DNA of 64,000 bases from Afifella sp. IM 167 (GTDB taxonomy: Bacteria > Pseudomonadota > Alphaproteobacteria > Rhizobiales > Afifellaceae), in NCBI RefSeq assembly GCF_020144925.1, contig NZ_NSLC01000008.1, forward strand, positions 124,001-188,000. Reading direction: 5' to 3'. The position numbers and the translations under genes were made by a program. The notes under the pieces are model-generated. The model made no database searches. It saw only the letters and a program-made list of their open reading frames with translations, and was not told the DNA's origin. Positions 26,434 to 37,079 of this stretch are shown piece by piece (the first letter of the stretch is position 1; each line of letters begins with the position of its first letter).

Positions 26434-27813
26434 ATGAATGACGAACCGGCGGACGAGCGGCCTCTTCTGGCTTCCGTCTTCTCCTCGCAGGAAATGCGCG
26501 CCCTCTTTGCCGACCGCGCCGTCCTGCAGGCGATGCTCGACGTCGAAGCGGCACTCGCCCGGGCCGAGGAGAAAGCCGGCATCATCCCTTCCGGAGCGGC
26601 GGACTCAATTTCTCGAGCCTGCGACGCAAGTCTCTACGATCTTTCCGAGATCGGCCGCGCCGCCGGCCTTGCGGGCAATGTCGCCATCCCCCTCGTCAAG
26701 GCGCTGACGGCGAAAGTGGACGGCCCCGGCAAGGGTTATGTCCATTGGGGCGCGACCAGCCAGGACGTCATCGACACCGCCTTCATGCTGCTCGCCGGGC
26801 GGGCGCTGCGCATCCTCCTCAAGGACCTTGCCAATGGCATGAGCGCGGCTTCCGCCCTCGCCGAAAGGCACCGTGGCACCGTCATGGCCGGGCGCACCTG
26901 GCTGCAGCAGGCCCTGCCGATCCCCTTCGGCCTGAAGGCCGCCATCTGGCTCTCCGGTCTCACCGCCGCCTTCCGCGAGCTGGCGCGCCTGCGCGAAGAC
27001 GGCCTCGCCATCCAGTTCGCCGGCGCCGCCGGCACGCTCGCCTCGCTTGGCGACAGGGGGCCTGCGGTGCGCGCCACGCTCGCCACAGAGCTCGGCCTTC
27101 CCGATCCCGGCATCTCCTGGCACGCCGAGAGAAGCCGCATCCTTGACCTCGGCGCCGGCCTTGCCGGGCTCTCGGGCTCGCTCGCCAAGATCGCCATCGA
27201 TGTGCAGCTCATGATGCAGAGCGAGATCGGCGAAGCCTTCGAGCCCGCCGCGCCCGGCAAGGGCGGCTCCTCGACCATGCCGCAGAAGCGCAATCCGGTC
27301 GGCTCGGCGGCCATCCGCGCCAACCACCGCCGCATCTGCGGCCTTCTCGCCACGCTGGCGATGGCGATGGAGGGCGAACACGAGCGCAGCCCTGGCGCCT
27401 GGCCCTCCGAGTGGGAAACGCTCCGTGATGTTTTCCTGGCGACGGGCGGCAGCCTCGAAAAGGGCGTCGACATCGTCTCCGGACTCGAGATCGACGCCGA
27501 TGCGATGCGGCGCAATCTTCAGGCCTCCGGCGGCTTCCTGATGGCCGAAAGCCTGATGATGCGCATGGCCGGCAAGCTCGGCCGCGGCGAGGCTCACCAT
27601 CTGGTGGCGGAGGTCGCGCGCACCGCGATGGACGATGGGCGGAGCCTCAGGGAGGCGGCCCTCGAAGACGCGAGGATCGGCGGGGTGCTTTCGGCCGAAG
27701 AGGTCGAGGCGGCCCTTCGTCCCGAAAGCTATCTTGGATCGAGCCACGACATGATCGACAGGGCGGTGCAGGATGCCCGCGCCGCCCGGGAGGAAACCCA
27801 TGCCCTATTGTGA
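26434..27813 (+). CDS. pcaB: 3-Carboxy-cis,cis-muconate cycloisomerase
   Basis: Fumarase-superfamily enzyme of the protocatechuate branch of the beta-ketoadipate pathway; it makes the lactone from 3-carboxymuconate. The 459-residue protein shows the superfamily signature GGSSTMPQKRNPVGS (about residue 284), HWGATSQDVIDTA and AGRTWLQQALPIPFG. The neighbouring pcaD and pcaC settle it against the similar adenylosuccinate lyase purB, which is elsewhere in the window. The last 14 bases overlap pcaD. Confidence 0.94.
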   Translation: MNDEPADERPLLASVFSSQEMRALFADRAVLQAMLDVEAALARAEEKAGIIPSGAADSISRACDASLYDLSEIGRAAGLAGNVAIPLVKALTAKVDGPGKGYVHWGATSQDVIDTAFMLLAGRALRILLKDLANGMSAASALAERHRGTVMAGRTWLQQALPIPFGLKAAIWLSGLTAAFRELARLREDGLAIQFAGAAGTLASLGDRGPAVRATLATELGLPDPGISWHAERSRILDLGAGLAGLSGSLAKIAIDVQLMMQSEIGEAFEPAAPGKGGSSTMPQKRNPVGSAAIRANHRRICGLLATLAMAMEGEHERSPGAWPSEWETLRDVFLATGGSLEKGVDIVSGLEIDADAMRRNLQASGGFLMAESLMMRMAGKLGRGEAHHLVAEVARTAMDDGRSLREAALEDARIGGVLSAEEVEAALRPESYLGSSHDMIDRAVQDARAAREETHALL

Positions 27814-28579
27814 GACCAGCGACGGCCAGAAGATCTGGTGGGAGGCGGAAGGCTCGCCCGAAAACCCTCCCCTCGTCTTCTCCAACTCACTCGGCACCAA
27901 CCTGGCCATGTGGGACGGACAGATCGACGAGGCGGCCGAGAGCTTCCGCGTCATCCGCTACGACCAGCGCGGCCATGGCCGTTCCTCCGCGCCTTCCGGC
28001 GAATACGCGCTGGAGCGGCTCGGCCGCGACGCGATCGAGCTGCTCGACTGCCTCGGCATCGTCAAGACGCGCTTCTGCGGCCTTTCCATGGGCGGAATGA
28101 CGGCGATGTGGCTCCTCCTCCACCATCCGGAGCGCCTTGAGCGGGTCGCGCTGTGCAACACCTCCGCCCACATGCCGACGGCGGAGATGTGGAACGGGCG
28201 CATCCGCAACTGCACGGAGAACGGCATGGGCGCCATGGTGGCCGGCGTGACGGAGCGCTGGTTCACGCCTGCCTTCCGCAAGGAAAATCCGGAGGAGGTG
28301 GAGCGCATCGCCTCGCAGATTCGCGCCACCGAGGCGGCCGGCTATGCCGGCTGCTGCGCCGCCATCCGCGACATGGACCTGCGCGCCGATCTGAAGAAGA
28401 TCGAGGCGCCCGTCCTCGTCGTCATCGGCGATTCGGACCCGGCGACGCCGCCCGAGCAGGGCGAACTGATCGCCGACAACATCCCCGGGGCGAAGAAGGA
28501 GGTGCTGCACGCCGCGCACCTTTCCAACGTCGAGGAGCCGCAGGGCTTCAATTCCGCCGTCCTCAACTTCCTGCGCTGA
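27800..28579 (+). CDS. pcaD: 3-Oxoadipate enol-lactonase
   Basis: Alpha/beta hydrolase that opens beta-ketoadipate enol-lactone. The 259-residue protein has nucleophile Ser96 in GLSMGG, the oxyanion region SNSLGTNLAMWD, Asp in VIGDSDPATPP and His in HAAHLSNVEEP. The ATG at 27800 has GGAGGAAACCC just before it, and the gene starts within the pcaB end, so translation is coupled. It is followed by pcaC after 10 bases. Confidence 0.94.
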   Translation: MPYCETSDGQKIWWEAEGSPENPPLVFSNSLGTNLAMWDGQIDEAAESFRVIRYDQRGHGRSSAPSGEYALERLGRDAIELLDCLGIVKTRFCGLSMGGMTAMWLLLHHPERLERVALCNTSAHMPTAEMWNGRIRNCTENGMGAMVAGVTERWFTPAFRKENPEEVERIASQIRATEAAGYAGCCAAIRDMDLRADLKKIEAPVLVVIGDSDPATPPEQGELIADNIPGAKKEVLHAAHLSNVEEPQGFNSAVLNFLR

Positions 28580-28589
28580 CGGGCGATCC

Positions 28590-29000
28590 ATGACCGACAC
28601 CCCCGATCAGAAGACCCCCGACCAGAAAACTTACGATGCCGGCATGAAGGTCCGCCGCGCCGTCCTCGGCGAGGCGCATGTGGAACGGGCGGAGGCGGCG
28701 AAGAACCCTTTCAACCGCGAATTCCAGGACCTCATCACCCGCTATGCCTGGGGCGAAATCTGGACCCGGCCAGGCCTGGAGCGCAAGACGCGGTCGGCCA
28801 TGGTGCTGACGGCGATGATCGCGCTCGGCCACTGGGAGGAATTCGCCATGCATGTGCGCGCCGCCAAGAACAACGGCCTCTCCGACGACGAGATCAAGGA
28901 AGTGATTCTGCAGGCTGCGATCTATTGCGGCGTGCCGGCGGCGAACCATGCCTTCAAGCTCGCCGCCTCGGTGTTGGACGAGCTCGACGCGGCGAAATAG
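28590..29000 (+). CDS. pcaC: 4-Carboxymuconolactone decarboxylase
   Basis: Removes CO2 from 4-carboxymuconolactone between PcaB and PcaD. The 136-residue protein is a standalone AhpD-like helical protein: GEIWTRPGLERKTRSAMVLTA, HWEEFAMHVRAAKNNGLSDDEIKEV and YCGVPAANHAF are typical. It begins with a repeated TPDQKTPDQKT stretch. The protocatechuate dioxygenase genes pcaGH and the regulator pcaQ are not in this window, so the operon is split elsewhere. Confidence 0.95.
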   Translation: MTDTPDQKTPDQKTYDAGMKVRRAVLGEAHVERAEAAKNPFNREFQDLITRYAWGEIWTRPGLERKTRSAMVLTAMIALGHWEEFAMHVRAAKNNGLSDDEIKEVILQAAIYCGVPAANHAFKLAASVLDELDAAK

Positions 29001-29141
29001 CGCTTTCTTGCGCTGCAACGGCCTATGGCCCATCGGCAACACAGGCGCGTGAACCGCCCCCGCCGGGTGGAGGAAGATTGACGTTGTGGCTGGCCGGGCG
29101 GTAGCACCGCAGACGAGTTTCTGAAAAAGCTGGAGTTCTCC

Positions 29142-30413
29142 ATGCGTGGTTTCGGACTGGCTGCCATCGGCGCCGTCGCAATATCCGGTCAGCTTCTGGC
29201 CGTTCCGGCCTTCGCCGCTGACCTTCCCGAATACGCCCAGCCGCCCGCACCGATCATGACGCCGGAGCCGGTCTCCGAGTGGGAGGGCTTCTATACGGGC
29301 CTCCATTTCGGCTGGTCCGCCGACACGATCGACGGCCAGAGCGGCGGCGTGCCCTACTCCATGAGCGACAATTCCGGTTTCTCCGGCGGCGGCATCCGCG
29401 GCTACAACTGGCTCTTCGGCAACATCCTCCTGGGCCTTGAGGGTGACATCGTCATCCACGAGACCAAGACGACCAACGCGCCCGCCAATGTCGGCACCGA
29501 CTTCATCTGGGATGCCGGCGCCTATGCCCGCATCGGCTATCTCTGGGGCCGCTTCCTGCCCTACGCCATGGTCGGCGCCCGCATGGCCGAGATCCACGCC
29601 CATACGCTGACCCCGACCCTCATCCAGGGCGACGTCGCGCATCATTACGGCTGGTCGGTCGGCCTCGGCGTCGAGGCGGCGGTCTTCTATCCGATCCGCC
29701 TGCGCGCCGAATATCTCTACACCAACTACGGCGCCGAGAATTACAACTTCGGCGGCACGACCACCAAGATCGATCCGGAAGCGCATCAGGTGCGCGCCGC
29801 GGTGATCTTCGCCCTCGGCAGCGGCTTCGACGACTATCCCAAGACCTTCCTCGACGCCCCGGGCAACAACTGGTCGGGCTTCTATGGCGGCGCCATGCTC
29901 GGCGCGGCCTTCCTCAACGACGACACGACCATCACCGGCGTCGGCTCGGGCACGGCCGACGGCACCAGCGTCGGCGGCAGCATGTTCCTCGGCGCCAACG
30001 CCGAATGGGGCAGCCTCGTCGGCGGTATCGACATGGACCTCGGCCTGCGCCAGGGCGACCAGGGCGCCACCATCGCCGGCACCAAGGTGACGAAGGAACC
30101 CATGTGGGATGCCCATGTGCGCGCCCGCATCGGCTACGATGCCGGTCGCTTCCTGCCCTTCGTGGCCGGCGGCTTCGCCATCACCCAGGTGCATTTCACG
30201 CAGGCCGGCACGACGACGATCAACGTCGAGCCCGCCAAGGGCTGGACGGTCGGCGGCGGCGTCGATGTCGCCTTCACCGACCACATTTTCGGCCGCGTCG
30301 AATATCTCCACGACGAGTTCCAGGAGGTCTCGAACGCGCTGCCCGTGGGCACCACCTCCTTCGAGCCCTCCGTCGATACGATCCGCGCCGGCCTCGCCGT
30401 CCGCCTCCCCTGA
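29142..30413 (+). CDS. Outer membrane protein of two fused Omp25/31-type beta barrels
   Basis: A 423-residue outer membrane protein with a signal peptide (1-25, AFA/AD). Two barrel units follow, each opening with an aromatic start: WEGFYTGLHFGW at residue 47 and WSGFYGGAMLGAAF at residue 244. Both contain a matching ARIGY...GRFLP strand pair (130-141 and about 334-345) and end in a VRAAVIFAL or IRAGLAVRLP-like strand. The common Omp25/Omp31 protein has one such barrel of about 200 residues, so this is a tandem fusion. The last residue is Pro, not the usual Phe. A strong terminator follows. Confidence 0.88.
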   Translation: MRGFGLAAIGAVAISGQLLAVPAFAADLPEYAQPPAPIMTPEPVSEWEGFYTGLHFGWSADTIDGQSGGVPYSMSDNSGFSGGGIRGYNWLFGNILLGLEGDIVIHETKTTNAPANVGTDFIWDAGAYARIGYLWGRFLPYAMVGARMAEIHAHTLTPTLIQGDVAHHYGWSVGLGVEAAVFYPIRLRAEYLYTNYGAENYNFGGTTTKIDPEAHQVRAAVIFALGSGFDDYPKTFLDAPGNNWSGFYGGAMLGAAFLNDDTTITGVGSGTADGTSVGGSMFLGANAEWGSLVGGIDMDLGLRQGDQGATIAGTKVTKEPMWDAHVRARIGYDAGRFLPFVAGGFAITQVHFTQAGTTTINVEPAKGWTVGGGVDVAFTDHIFGRVEYLHDEFQEVSNALPVGTTSFEPSVDTIRAGLAVRLP

Positions 30414-30445
30414 TCGTCTGACAGACTGATCGTCGCACCTATTCG

Positions 30446-30483
30446 AGAGGCACCGGCACCCCGCCGGTGCCTCTTTGCTTTGC
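30446..30483 (+). terminator. Rho-independent terminator after the double-barrel porin
   Basis: A perfect 12-base stem (AGAGGCACCGGC, 30446-30457, with its complement at 30463-30474), 5-base loop, then TTGCTTTGC. It cleanly ends the porin transcript before the liv operon. Confidence 0.9.
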
Positions 30484-30641
30484 GTGCCTTTTGCCGCGGC
30501 ATGCCTCCGCCATCGGGCGTATTGTGCGCCGTCAAACGGCTTGCTAAACGGTTGAGGTCTTTCATCATCGCCTCCTGCACAGAGGCGGTCGGGATCATGG
30601 CAATAGCGCGCGAGCGCCGGCGGGGGATCGTCAAGAGAACG

Positions 30642-31568
<927 letters not shown>

Positions 31569-31569
31569 G

Positions 31570-33018
31570 ATGTCCGACATCAACCAGGCAGGCAGCGCCG
31601 AAGAGCACCAGGCGCCGGGCGCCTTGGTGGAATGGGAACAGCGGGTAGCCGGCTACGGCGGCGAGCCGCCCTTCGTGGAGGAGCCCGAATACGGCTCGCC
31701 CATCGTCCTCGCCCTCAAGGACGCCGCCATCGCGGCCGGCATCGCCGCGGCCCTCTTCCTCTTCTTCATCGGCTTTCGCACCGACATCAATCTCGGCGGC
31801 CTGGAGCTGACGACCCGCTGGCAGGCCTTCGGCATCTCCATCGTCGCAGTCTTCGTCGGACGCCTCGCCTTCCGCATGCTCTTCTGGGGCTCGCGTCAGA
31901 AGGGCGGTCGCTCGCTCGCCACCCGGGCGATCGAGAGCCGCAAGGGCACGCCGCTCTCGGAGCATTTCGCCCGCCATTCCGGCAAGGTCGGGGCCTTCGC
32001 GCTCGCCGCGGCGATCGTCTACCCGATCGTAATCCTGTGGGCCTTCCCGCTGAAGGACAAGCAGTTCATCGATCTCGGCATTCTGGTCCTCACCTACATC
32101 ATGCTCGGCTGGGGCCTGAACATCGTCGTCGGCCTCGCAGGCCTGCTCGACCTCGGCTACGTCGCCTTCTACGCGGTCGGCGCCTATTCCTTCGCACTCT
32201 TTGCCCAGTATTTCGATGTCGGCTTCTGGTTCGCGCTGCCCGTGGCGGGCCTCCTCGCTGCCTGCTGGGGCATCATTCTCGGCTTTCCGGTGCTGCGCCT
32301 GCGCGGCGACTATCTGGCGATCGTCACGCTCGCCTTCGGCGAGATCATCCGCATCGTCCTGCTCAACTGGTACACCTTCACAGGCGGGCCGGACGGCATC
32401 TCCGGCATTCCGGACCCGACCTTCTTCGGCCTCGCCTTCGCCCGCGGCGATGACAACCTGCCCGGCCTGCTCGGCCTCAAATACGATTCCGCCTACAAGC
32501 AGGCCTACTTTTTCTACATCATCCTGCTCCTGGCGATGATCACCAACTTCGTCACCATGCGGCTCAGAAAGCTGCCGCTCGGCCGGGCATGGGAGGCGCT
32601 GCGCGAGGACGAGATCGCCTGCCGCTCGCTCGGCATCAACACGACCAACACCAAGCTCACCGCCTTCGCCATCGGCGCCATGTTCGGCGGCTTCGCGGGC
32701 TCCTTCTTCGCCACGCGACAGGGCTTCATCTCGCCGGAAAGCTTCACCTTCATGGAATCGGCGCTTATCCTCGCCATCGTCGTCCTTGGCGGCCTCGGCT
32801 CGCAGATGGGCGTCGTCATCGCCTCCATCGTGATGATCGGCGGCTTTGAGCTCTTCCGCGACCTTGCCGAGTACCGCATGCTGATCTTCGGCCTGTTGAT
32901 GGTGATCATCATGGTCTGGCGCCCGCGCGGCCTCATCGCCACGCGCGATCCCTCCGCCATCCTCAAGCAGCGACAATCGATCTCGGCCGACATGGTCGCG
33001 CAGGGCGAGGGCCACTGA
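31570..33018 (+). CDS. livM: Branched-chain amino acid ABC transporter permease LivM
   Basis: Second permease. The 482-residue protein has the LivM core from about residue 160 (IMLGWGLNIVVGLAGLLDLGYVAF, FPVLRLRGDYLAIVTLAFGEI, RSLGINTTNTKLTAFAIGA), preceded by about 150 extra residues with a hydrophilic start and two more hydrophobic stretches. Longer LivM forms of this kind are common in rhizobia. Its stop overlaps the livG start (TGATG). The operon is livH-livM-livG-livF-DUF6867, then livK. Confidence 0.94.
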   Translation: MSDINQAGSAEEHQAPGALVEWEQRVAGYGGEPPFVEEPEYGSPIVLALKDAAIAAGIAAALFLFFIGFRTDINLGGLELTTRWQAFGISIVAVFVGRLAFRMLFWGSRQKGGRSLATRAIESRKGTPLSEHFARHSGKVGAFALAAAIVYPIVILWAFPLKDKQFIDLGILVLTYIMLGWGLNIVVGLAGLLDLGYVAFYAVGAYSFALFAQYFDVGFWFALPVAGLLAACWGIILGFPVLRLRGDYLAIVTLAFGEIIRIVLLNWYTFTGGPDGISGIPDPTFFGLAFARGDDNLPGLLGLKYDSAYKQAYFFYIILLLAMITNFVTMRLRKLPLGRAWEALREDEIACRSLGINTTNTKLTAFAIGAMFGGFAGSFFATRQGFISPESFTFMESALILAIVVLGGLGSQMGVVIASIVMIGGFELFRDLAEYRMLIFGLLMVIIMVWRPRGLIATRDPSAILKQRQSISADMVAQGEGH

Positions 33019-34030
33019 TGTCGCCCGCCTCCGCCAAGCCCGCCGCGCCGAGCCCGACCCCCGCCGATGCCACCCATCGCTGGGAGGTCGATCCGGTCCT
33101 CACGGTCGAGCACCTGACGATGCGCTTCGGCGGCCTCGTCGCCGTCGACGACCTCTCCTTCAATGTCGGGCGCGGCGACATCACCGCCCTGATCGGCCCG
33201 AACGGCGCCGGCAAGACGACGGTCTTCAATTGCGTCACCGGCTTCTACAAGCCGACCGAGGGGCGCATCGTGATGCGCCACGGCAGGGATGGCGGCGACG
33301 AGGCCGTCCGCAAGCTGACGGAGAGCGGCGAGCCCTGGGCGAGGACCGATGCCGGCGGCATCTTCCTCTTAGAGCGCATGCCGGACTTTCGCATCTCCAA
33401 GGAGGCCAAGGTCGCCCGCACCTTCCAGAACATCCGCCTGTTCAGCGGCATGACCGTGCTGGAGAACCTCCTCATCGCCCAGCACAACGTGCTGATGGCG
33501 GCCTCCGGCTTCACCATCGGCGGCATCTTCAACCTGCCGGGCTTTCGCGCCGCGCGCCAGGCGGCCATTGACAAGGCCGTCTACTGGCTGGAGCACACCC
33601 GTCTCATCGACCAGGCGGACATCCCGGCGGGCGGCCTGCCCTACGGCGCCCAGCGGCGGCTCGAGATTGCCCGTGCCATGTGCACCGAGCCGCACCTTCT
33701 GTGCCTCGACGAGCCCGCAGCCGGCCTCAATCCGCGCGAGACGAGCGAACTCAACGAACTCCTGGAATTCATCCGCACCGAGGAAGGCACCTCCGTGCTC
33801 CTCATCGAGCATGACATGGGCGTGGTGATGGAAATCTCCGACCATGTCGTGGTGCTCGACTACGGCGAGAAGATCTCCGACGGCTCGGCCGAACGCGTGC
33901 GCAACGATCCTTCCGTCATTGCCGCCTATCTCGGCGTCGAAGACGAGGAGGTCGCGGAGGCCGAGGCCGAGGCGGCGGCCGCCGCGGCCCGTGCCGCCAA
34001 AGCGCCGGCCGAAGAGAGCGGGGACCGGCC

Positions 34031-34034
<4 letters not shown>
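33018..34034 (+). CDS. livG: Branched-chain amino acid ABC transporter ATP-binding protein LivG
   Basis: First ATPase. Walker A is GPNGAGKT (near residue 62) and Walker B LLCLDEPAAGLN. The signature loop reads LPYGAQRRLEIARAM in place of LSGGQ, as usual in LivG. At 338 residues it is longer than the typical 255: a segment of about 35 residues lies between Walker A and the Q-loop (near 80-130, MRHGRDGGDEAV to MPDFRISKEAK), and the C-terminus ends in an Ala/Glu-rich tail. Translation is coupled to livM and livF by overlaps of one and four bases. Confidence 0.94.
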
Positions 34035-34770
<736 letters not shown>

Positions 34771-34774
<4 letters not shown>

Positions 34775-35136
34775 ACATGATCTGGGAAGTTTCGTGGGTC
34801 GAGTTCGTCCTGGTCACCGTCGTGCTCGCCGGCATGGCGGCTTTCATGACGGGACGTGCCGTCGCCATCACCTGGGGCTCCTGGCTGCGCCTTGCGATCT
34901 ATATCGCGCTCCTGTCGCTCGCCACCCGCTTCATCCATTACGGCCTTTTCGGCGGCACCTTCCTGCTGCCGCCGTCGAGCTTCCCGGTTGGCATTCACTA
35001 CTATCTGGTCGACTACGTGGTGCTCATCGCCATCGCGGCCCTTGGCCGGCAGATGACGCGCGCCCGCCAGATGGGCGAACAGTACAGTTTCATCTACGAC
35101 CGCGCCGGCCCGCTCGGCTGGAAGCGCAAGGCCTAG
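34771..35136 (+). CDS. DUF6867 family membrane protein
   Basis: A 121-residue protein with three or four predicted helices (WVEFVLVTVVLAGMAAFMTG, LRLAIYIALLSLATRFIHYG, YYLVDYVVLIAIAALG) and a basic C-terminus. I recognise it as the DUF6867 protein that follows livF in many rhizobia; function unknown. The 4-base overlap with livF implies a linked role, perhaps assembly or regulation of the permease. Confidence 0.83.
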
Positions 35137-35281
35137 CCATTGGTAGGGATGCTCGGCAAAGGGCATATCCAACGCGGCCGAAATGGTCTTAGATGACGAT
35201 GAATTGAGGGGGAACCTCGATACCCGCCGGCGCCCGGGATCATGAGATGATGGCGCCGCTCAAGACATAAGGGAGAGTCCG

Positions 35282-36394
35282 TTGAAGAAAGCATTCTTGG
35301 CAGGTGTCGCGATGAGCTTCGCCATGACCAGTGCGGCGTGGGCGGATATCACGATCGCGACGGCTGGTCCCATGACCGGTCAGTACGCCTCTTTCGGCGA
35401 GCAGATGAGGACCGGCGCCGAGCAGGCGGTGGCCGACATCAACGAGGCCGGCGGCGTCCTGGGCGAAAAGCTCGTTCTGGAAGTGGGCGACGATGCCTGC
35501 GATCCGAAGCAGGCCGTTGCCGTGGCCAACCAGATGGCCGGCAAGGGCGTCGTCTTCATGGCCGGGCATTTCTGCTCCGGTTCCTCGATCCCGGCCTCTG
35601 CCGTCTATGCCGAGGAAGGCATCGTGCAGATCTCGCCGGCTTCCACCAACCCGAAGTTCACTGACGAGCGTCCGAACCCGGATGGCGGCACCTACCGCGT
35701 CTGCGGCCGTGACGACCAGCAGGGCGAGGTCGCCGGCCAGTTCATCGCCAAGAACTATCCTGACACCAAGGTTGCCATCATCCACGACAAGACCGCCTAC
35801 GGTAAGGGCCTTGCCGACGAGACCATGGCGGCGATGGAAGCGGCCGGCAAGAAGGCCGACATGTACGAGGCCTATACGGCTGGCGAGAAGGACTACACCG
35901 CCCTCGTCTCCAAGCTGAAGCAGGAGGGCATCGGCGTCCTCTATGTCGGCGGCTACCATACCGAGGCCGGCCTGATGGCCCGCCAGATGAAGGATCAGGG
36001 CATGGACGTGCAGCTGATCTCCGGTGATGCCCTCGTCACCGACGAGTACTGGGCGATCACCGGCGATGCCGGCGAAGGCACGCTGATGACCTTCTCCCCG
36101 GATCCGCGCAAGAGCGAGGCGGCTGCCCCGATCGTGAAGAAGCTGGAAGATGCCGGCAAGCCGACCGAGGGCTACGTCATGTACACCTACGCCGCCATCC
36201 AGGCCTGGGCGCAGGCTGCCGAGAAGGCCGGCTCCGCCGAATATGACGCGGTCAACGAGGCGCTGAACACCGGCACCTTCGACACGGTCCTCGGCGAGCT
36301 CTCCTTCGACGACAAGGGCGACGTCACCCTGCCGGGCTACGTCTTCTATGAGTGGAAGGACGGCAAGTACGACTATCTGAACGCCGAGAAGTGA
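35282..36394 (+). CDS. livK: Branched-chain amino acid ABC transporter substrate-binding protein
   Basis: Periplasmic receptor of the importer. The 370-residue protein has a signal peptide (MKKAFLAGVAMSFAMTSAAWA/D) and the Leu/Ile/Val-binding pattern IATAGPMTGQYASFGEQMRTGAEQAV, GVVFMAGHFCSGSSIPAS and the later AYTAGEKDYTALVSKLK. The start is TTG at 35282 with GGGAGAG upstream. It is separated from DUF6867 by about 145 bases, so it may have its own promoter, as often seen for the most abundant component. A terminator follows. Confidence 0.95.
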   Translation: MKKAFLAGVAMSFAMTSAAWADITIATAGPMTGQYASFGEQMRTGAEQAVADINEAGGVLGEKLVLEVGDDACDPKQAVAVANQMAGKGVVFMAGHFCSGSSIPASAVYAEEGIVQISPASTNPKFTDERPNPDGGTYRVCGRDDQQGEVAGQFIAKNYPDTKVAIIHDKTAYGKGLADETMAAMEAAGKKADMYEAYTAGEKDYTALVSKLKQEGIGVLYVGGYHTEAGLMARQMKDQGMDVQLISGDALVTDEYWAITGDAGEGTLMTFSPDPRKSEAAAPIVKKLEDAGKPTEGYVMYTYAAIQAWAQAAEKAGSAEYDAVNEALNTGTFDTVLGELSFDDKGDVTLPGYVFYEWKDGKYDYLNAEK

Positions 36395-36426
36395 TCGGCT
36401 GAGAAGTTAGGGCCCGCAAGGGCCGG

Positions 36427-36464
36427 AAAGCCCCGGCGGCATCCCCGCCGGGGCTTTTCTTTTG
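36427..36464 (+). terminator. Rho-independent terminator after livK
   Basis: A 13-base stem AAAGCCCCGGCGG (36427-36439) with its complement at 36445-36457, 5-base loop, then a T-rich tail (TTTCTTTTG overall). It closes the liv transcript. Confidence 0.92.
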
Positions 36465-36539
36465 CAGGGCAGCGAAACGCGGCACGTTCATTCCTTTGGC
36501 CTCGCTCCCCGGAAAGGCAGCCCGGCCACGCGCCGATCG

Positions 36540-36926
36540 TCAGATCTGCGCGGCGATCGCGGCCTTGTCGATGATCGACAGGACGCTCGCGATCCTGCCC
36601 TCTCTGAATTCGTAGAAGACATTCTCCTCGAAACGCACCCGTCTCCCATTGACCGGCACACCGAAGAGCACGCCGACCGGCGTGCAGTCGAATGCGAGGC
36701 GGCTGGCGACATGCGGCGGATCGCAGACGAGAAGCTCGATATGGAAGCGAAGGTCCGGGATCGCCCGAAAGTCGCCTTCCAGCATCGACCGGTAACCGGC
36801 GAGCCCAACCCTCTCGCCGTTGTAGCGCACCTCCTCGCCGACATAGCGGCCGAGCTCGTCCCAGTCCTGGCGGTTGAGGCAGGCGATGTAGCCGCGATAG
36901 GCCGCCACAAGCTCATCCCTCTCCAT
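36540..36926 (-). CDS. SnoaL-like / NTF2-fold ester cyclase family protein
   Basis: A 128-residue protein with the SnoaL-like pattern: LVAAYRGYIACLNRQDWDELGRYVGEEVRYNG, then GLAGYRSMLEGDFRAIPDLRFHIE and ending FEENVFYEFREGRIASVLSIIDKAAI. Members include polyketide cyclases and enzymes of unknown role. The ATG at 36926 starts MERDELV; the very long upstream extension of this frame runs antisense through the next genes and is not real. It converges with livK. Confidence 0.82.
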   Translation of the reverse strand: MERDELVAAYRGYIACLNRQDWDELGRYVGEEVRYNGERVGLAGYRSMLEGDFRAIPDLRFHIELLVCDPPHVASRLAFDCTPVGVLFGVPVNGRRVRFEENVFYEFREGRIASVLSIIDKAAIAAQI

Positions 36927-37079
36927 CGCTTTCCCCGTCACATCGTCCCATCGCGACCCTAGCAGCGCGGCGCGGCCACGCAACGCGGCTCGCGCCGCAG
37001 CAAGGGTGACGCTCCCCTCCACCCGGCATCGCTTTAAGGAGGCTTTTCTTTTTGGCCTTTGCCGGCTTTGATCCCGGCC

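Noticed and set aside
26724-28140. A second set of plus-strand frames inside pcaB and pcaD
   Set aside because: They are frame-shifted shadows rich in Arg, Pro and His, with no motif of their own.
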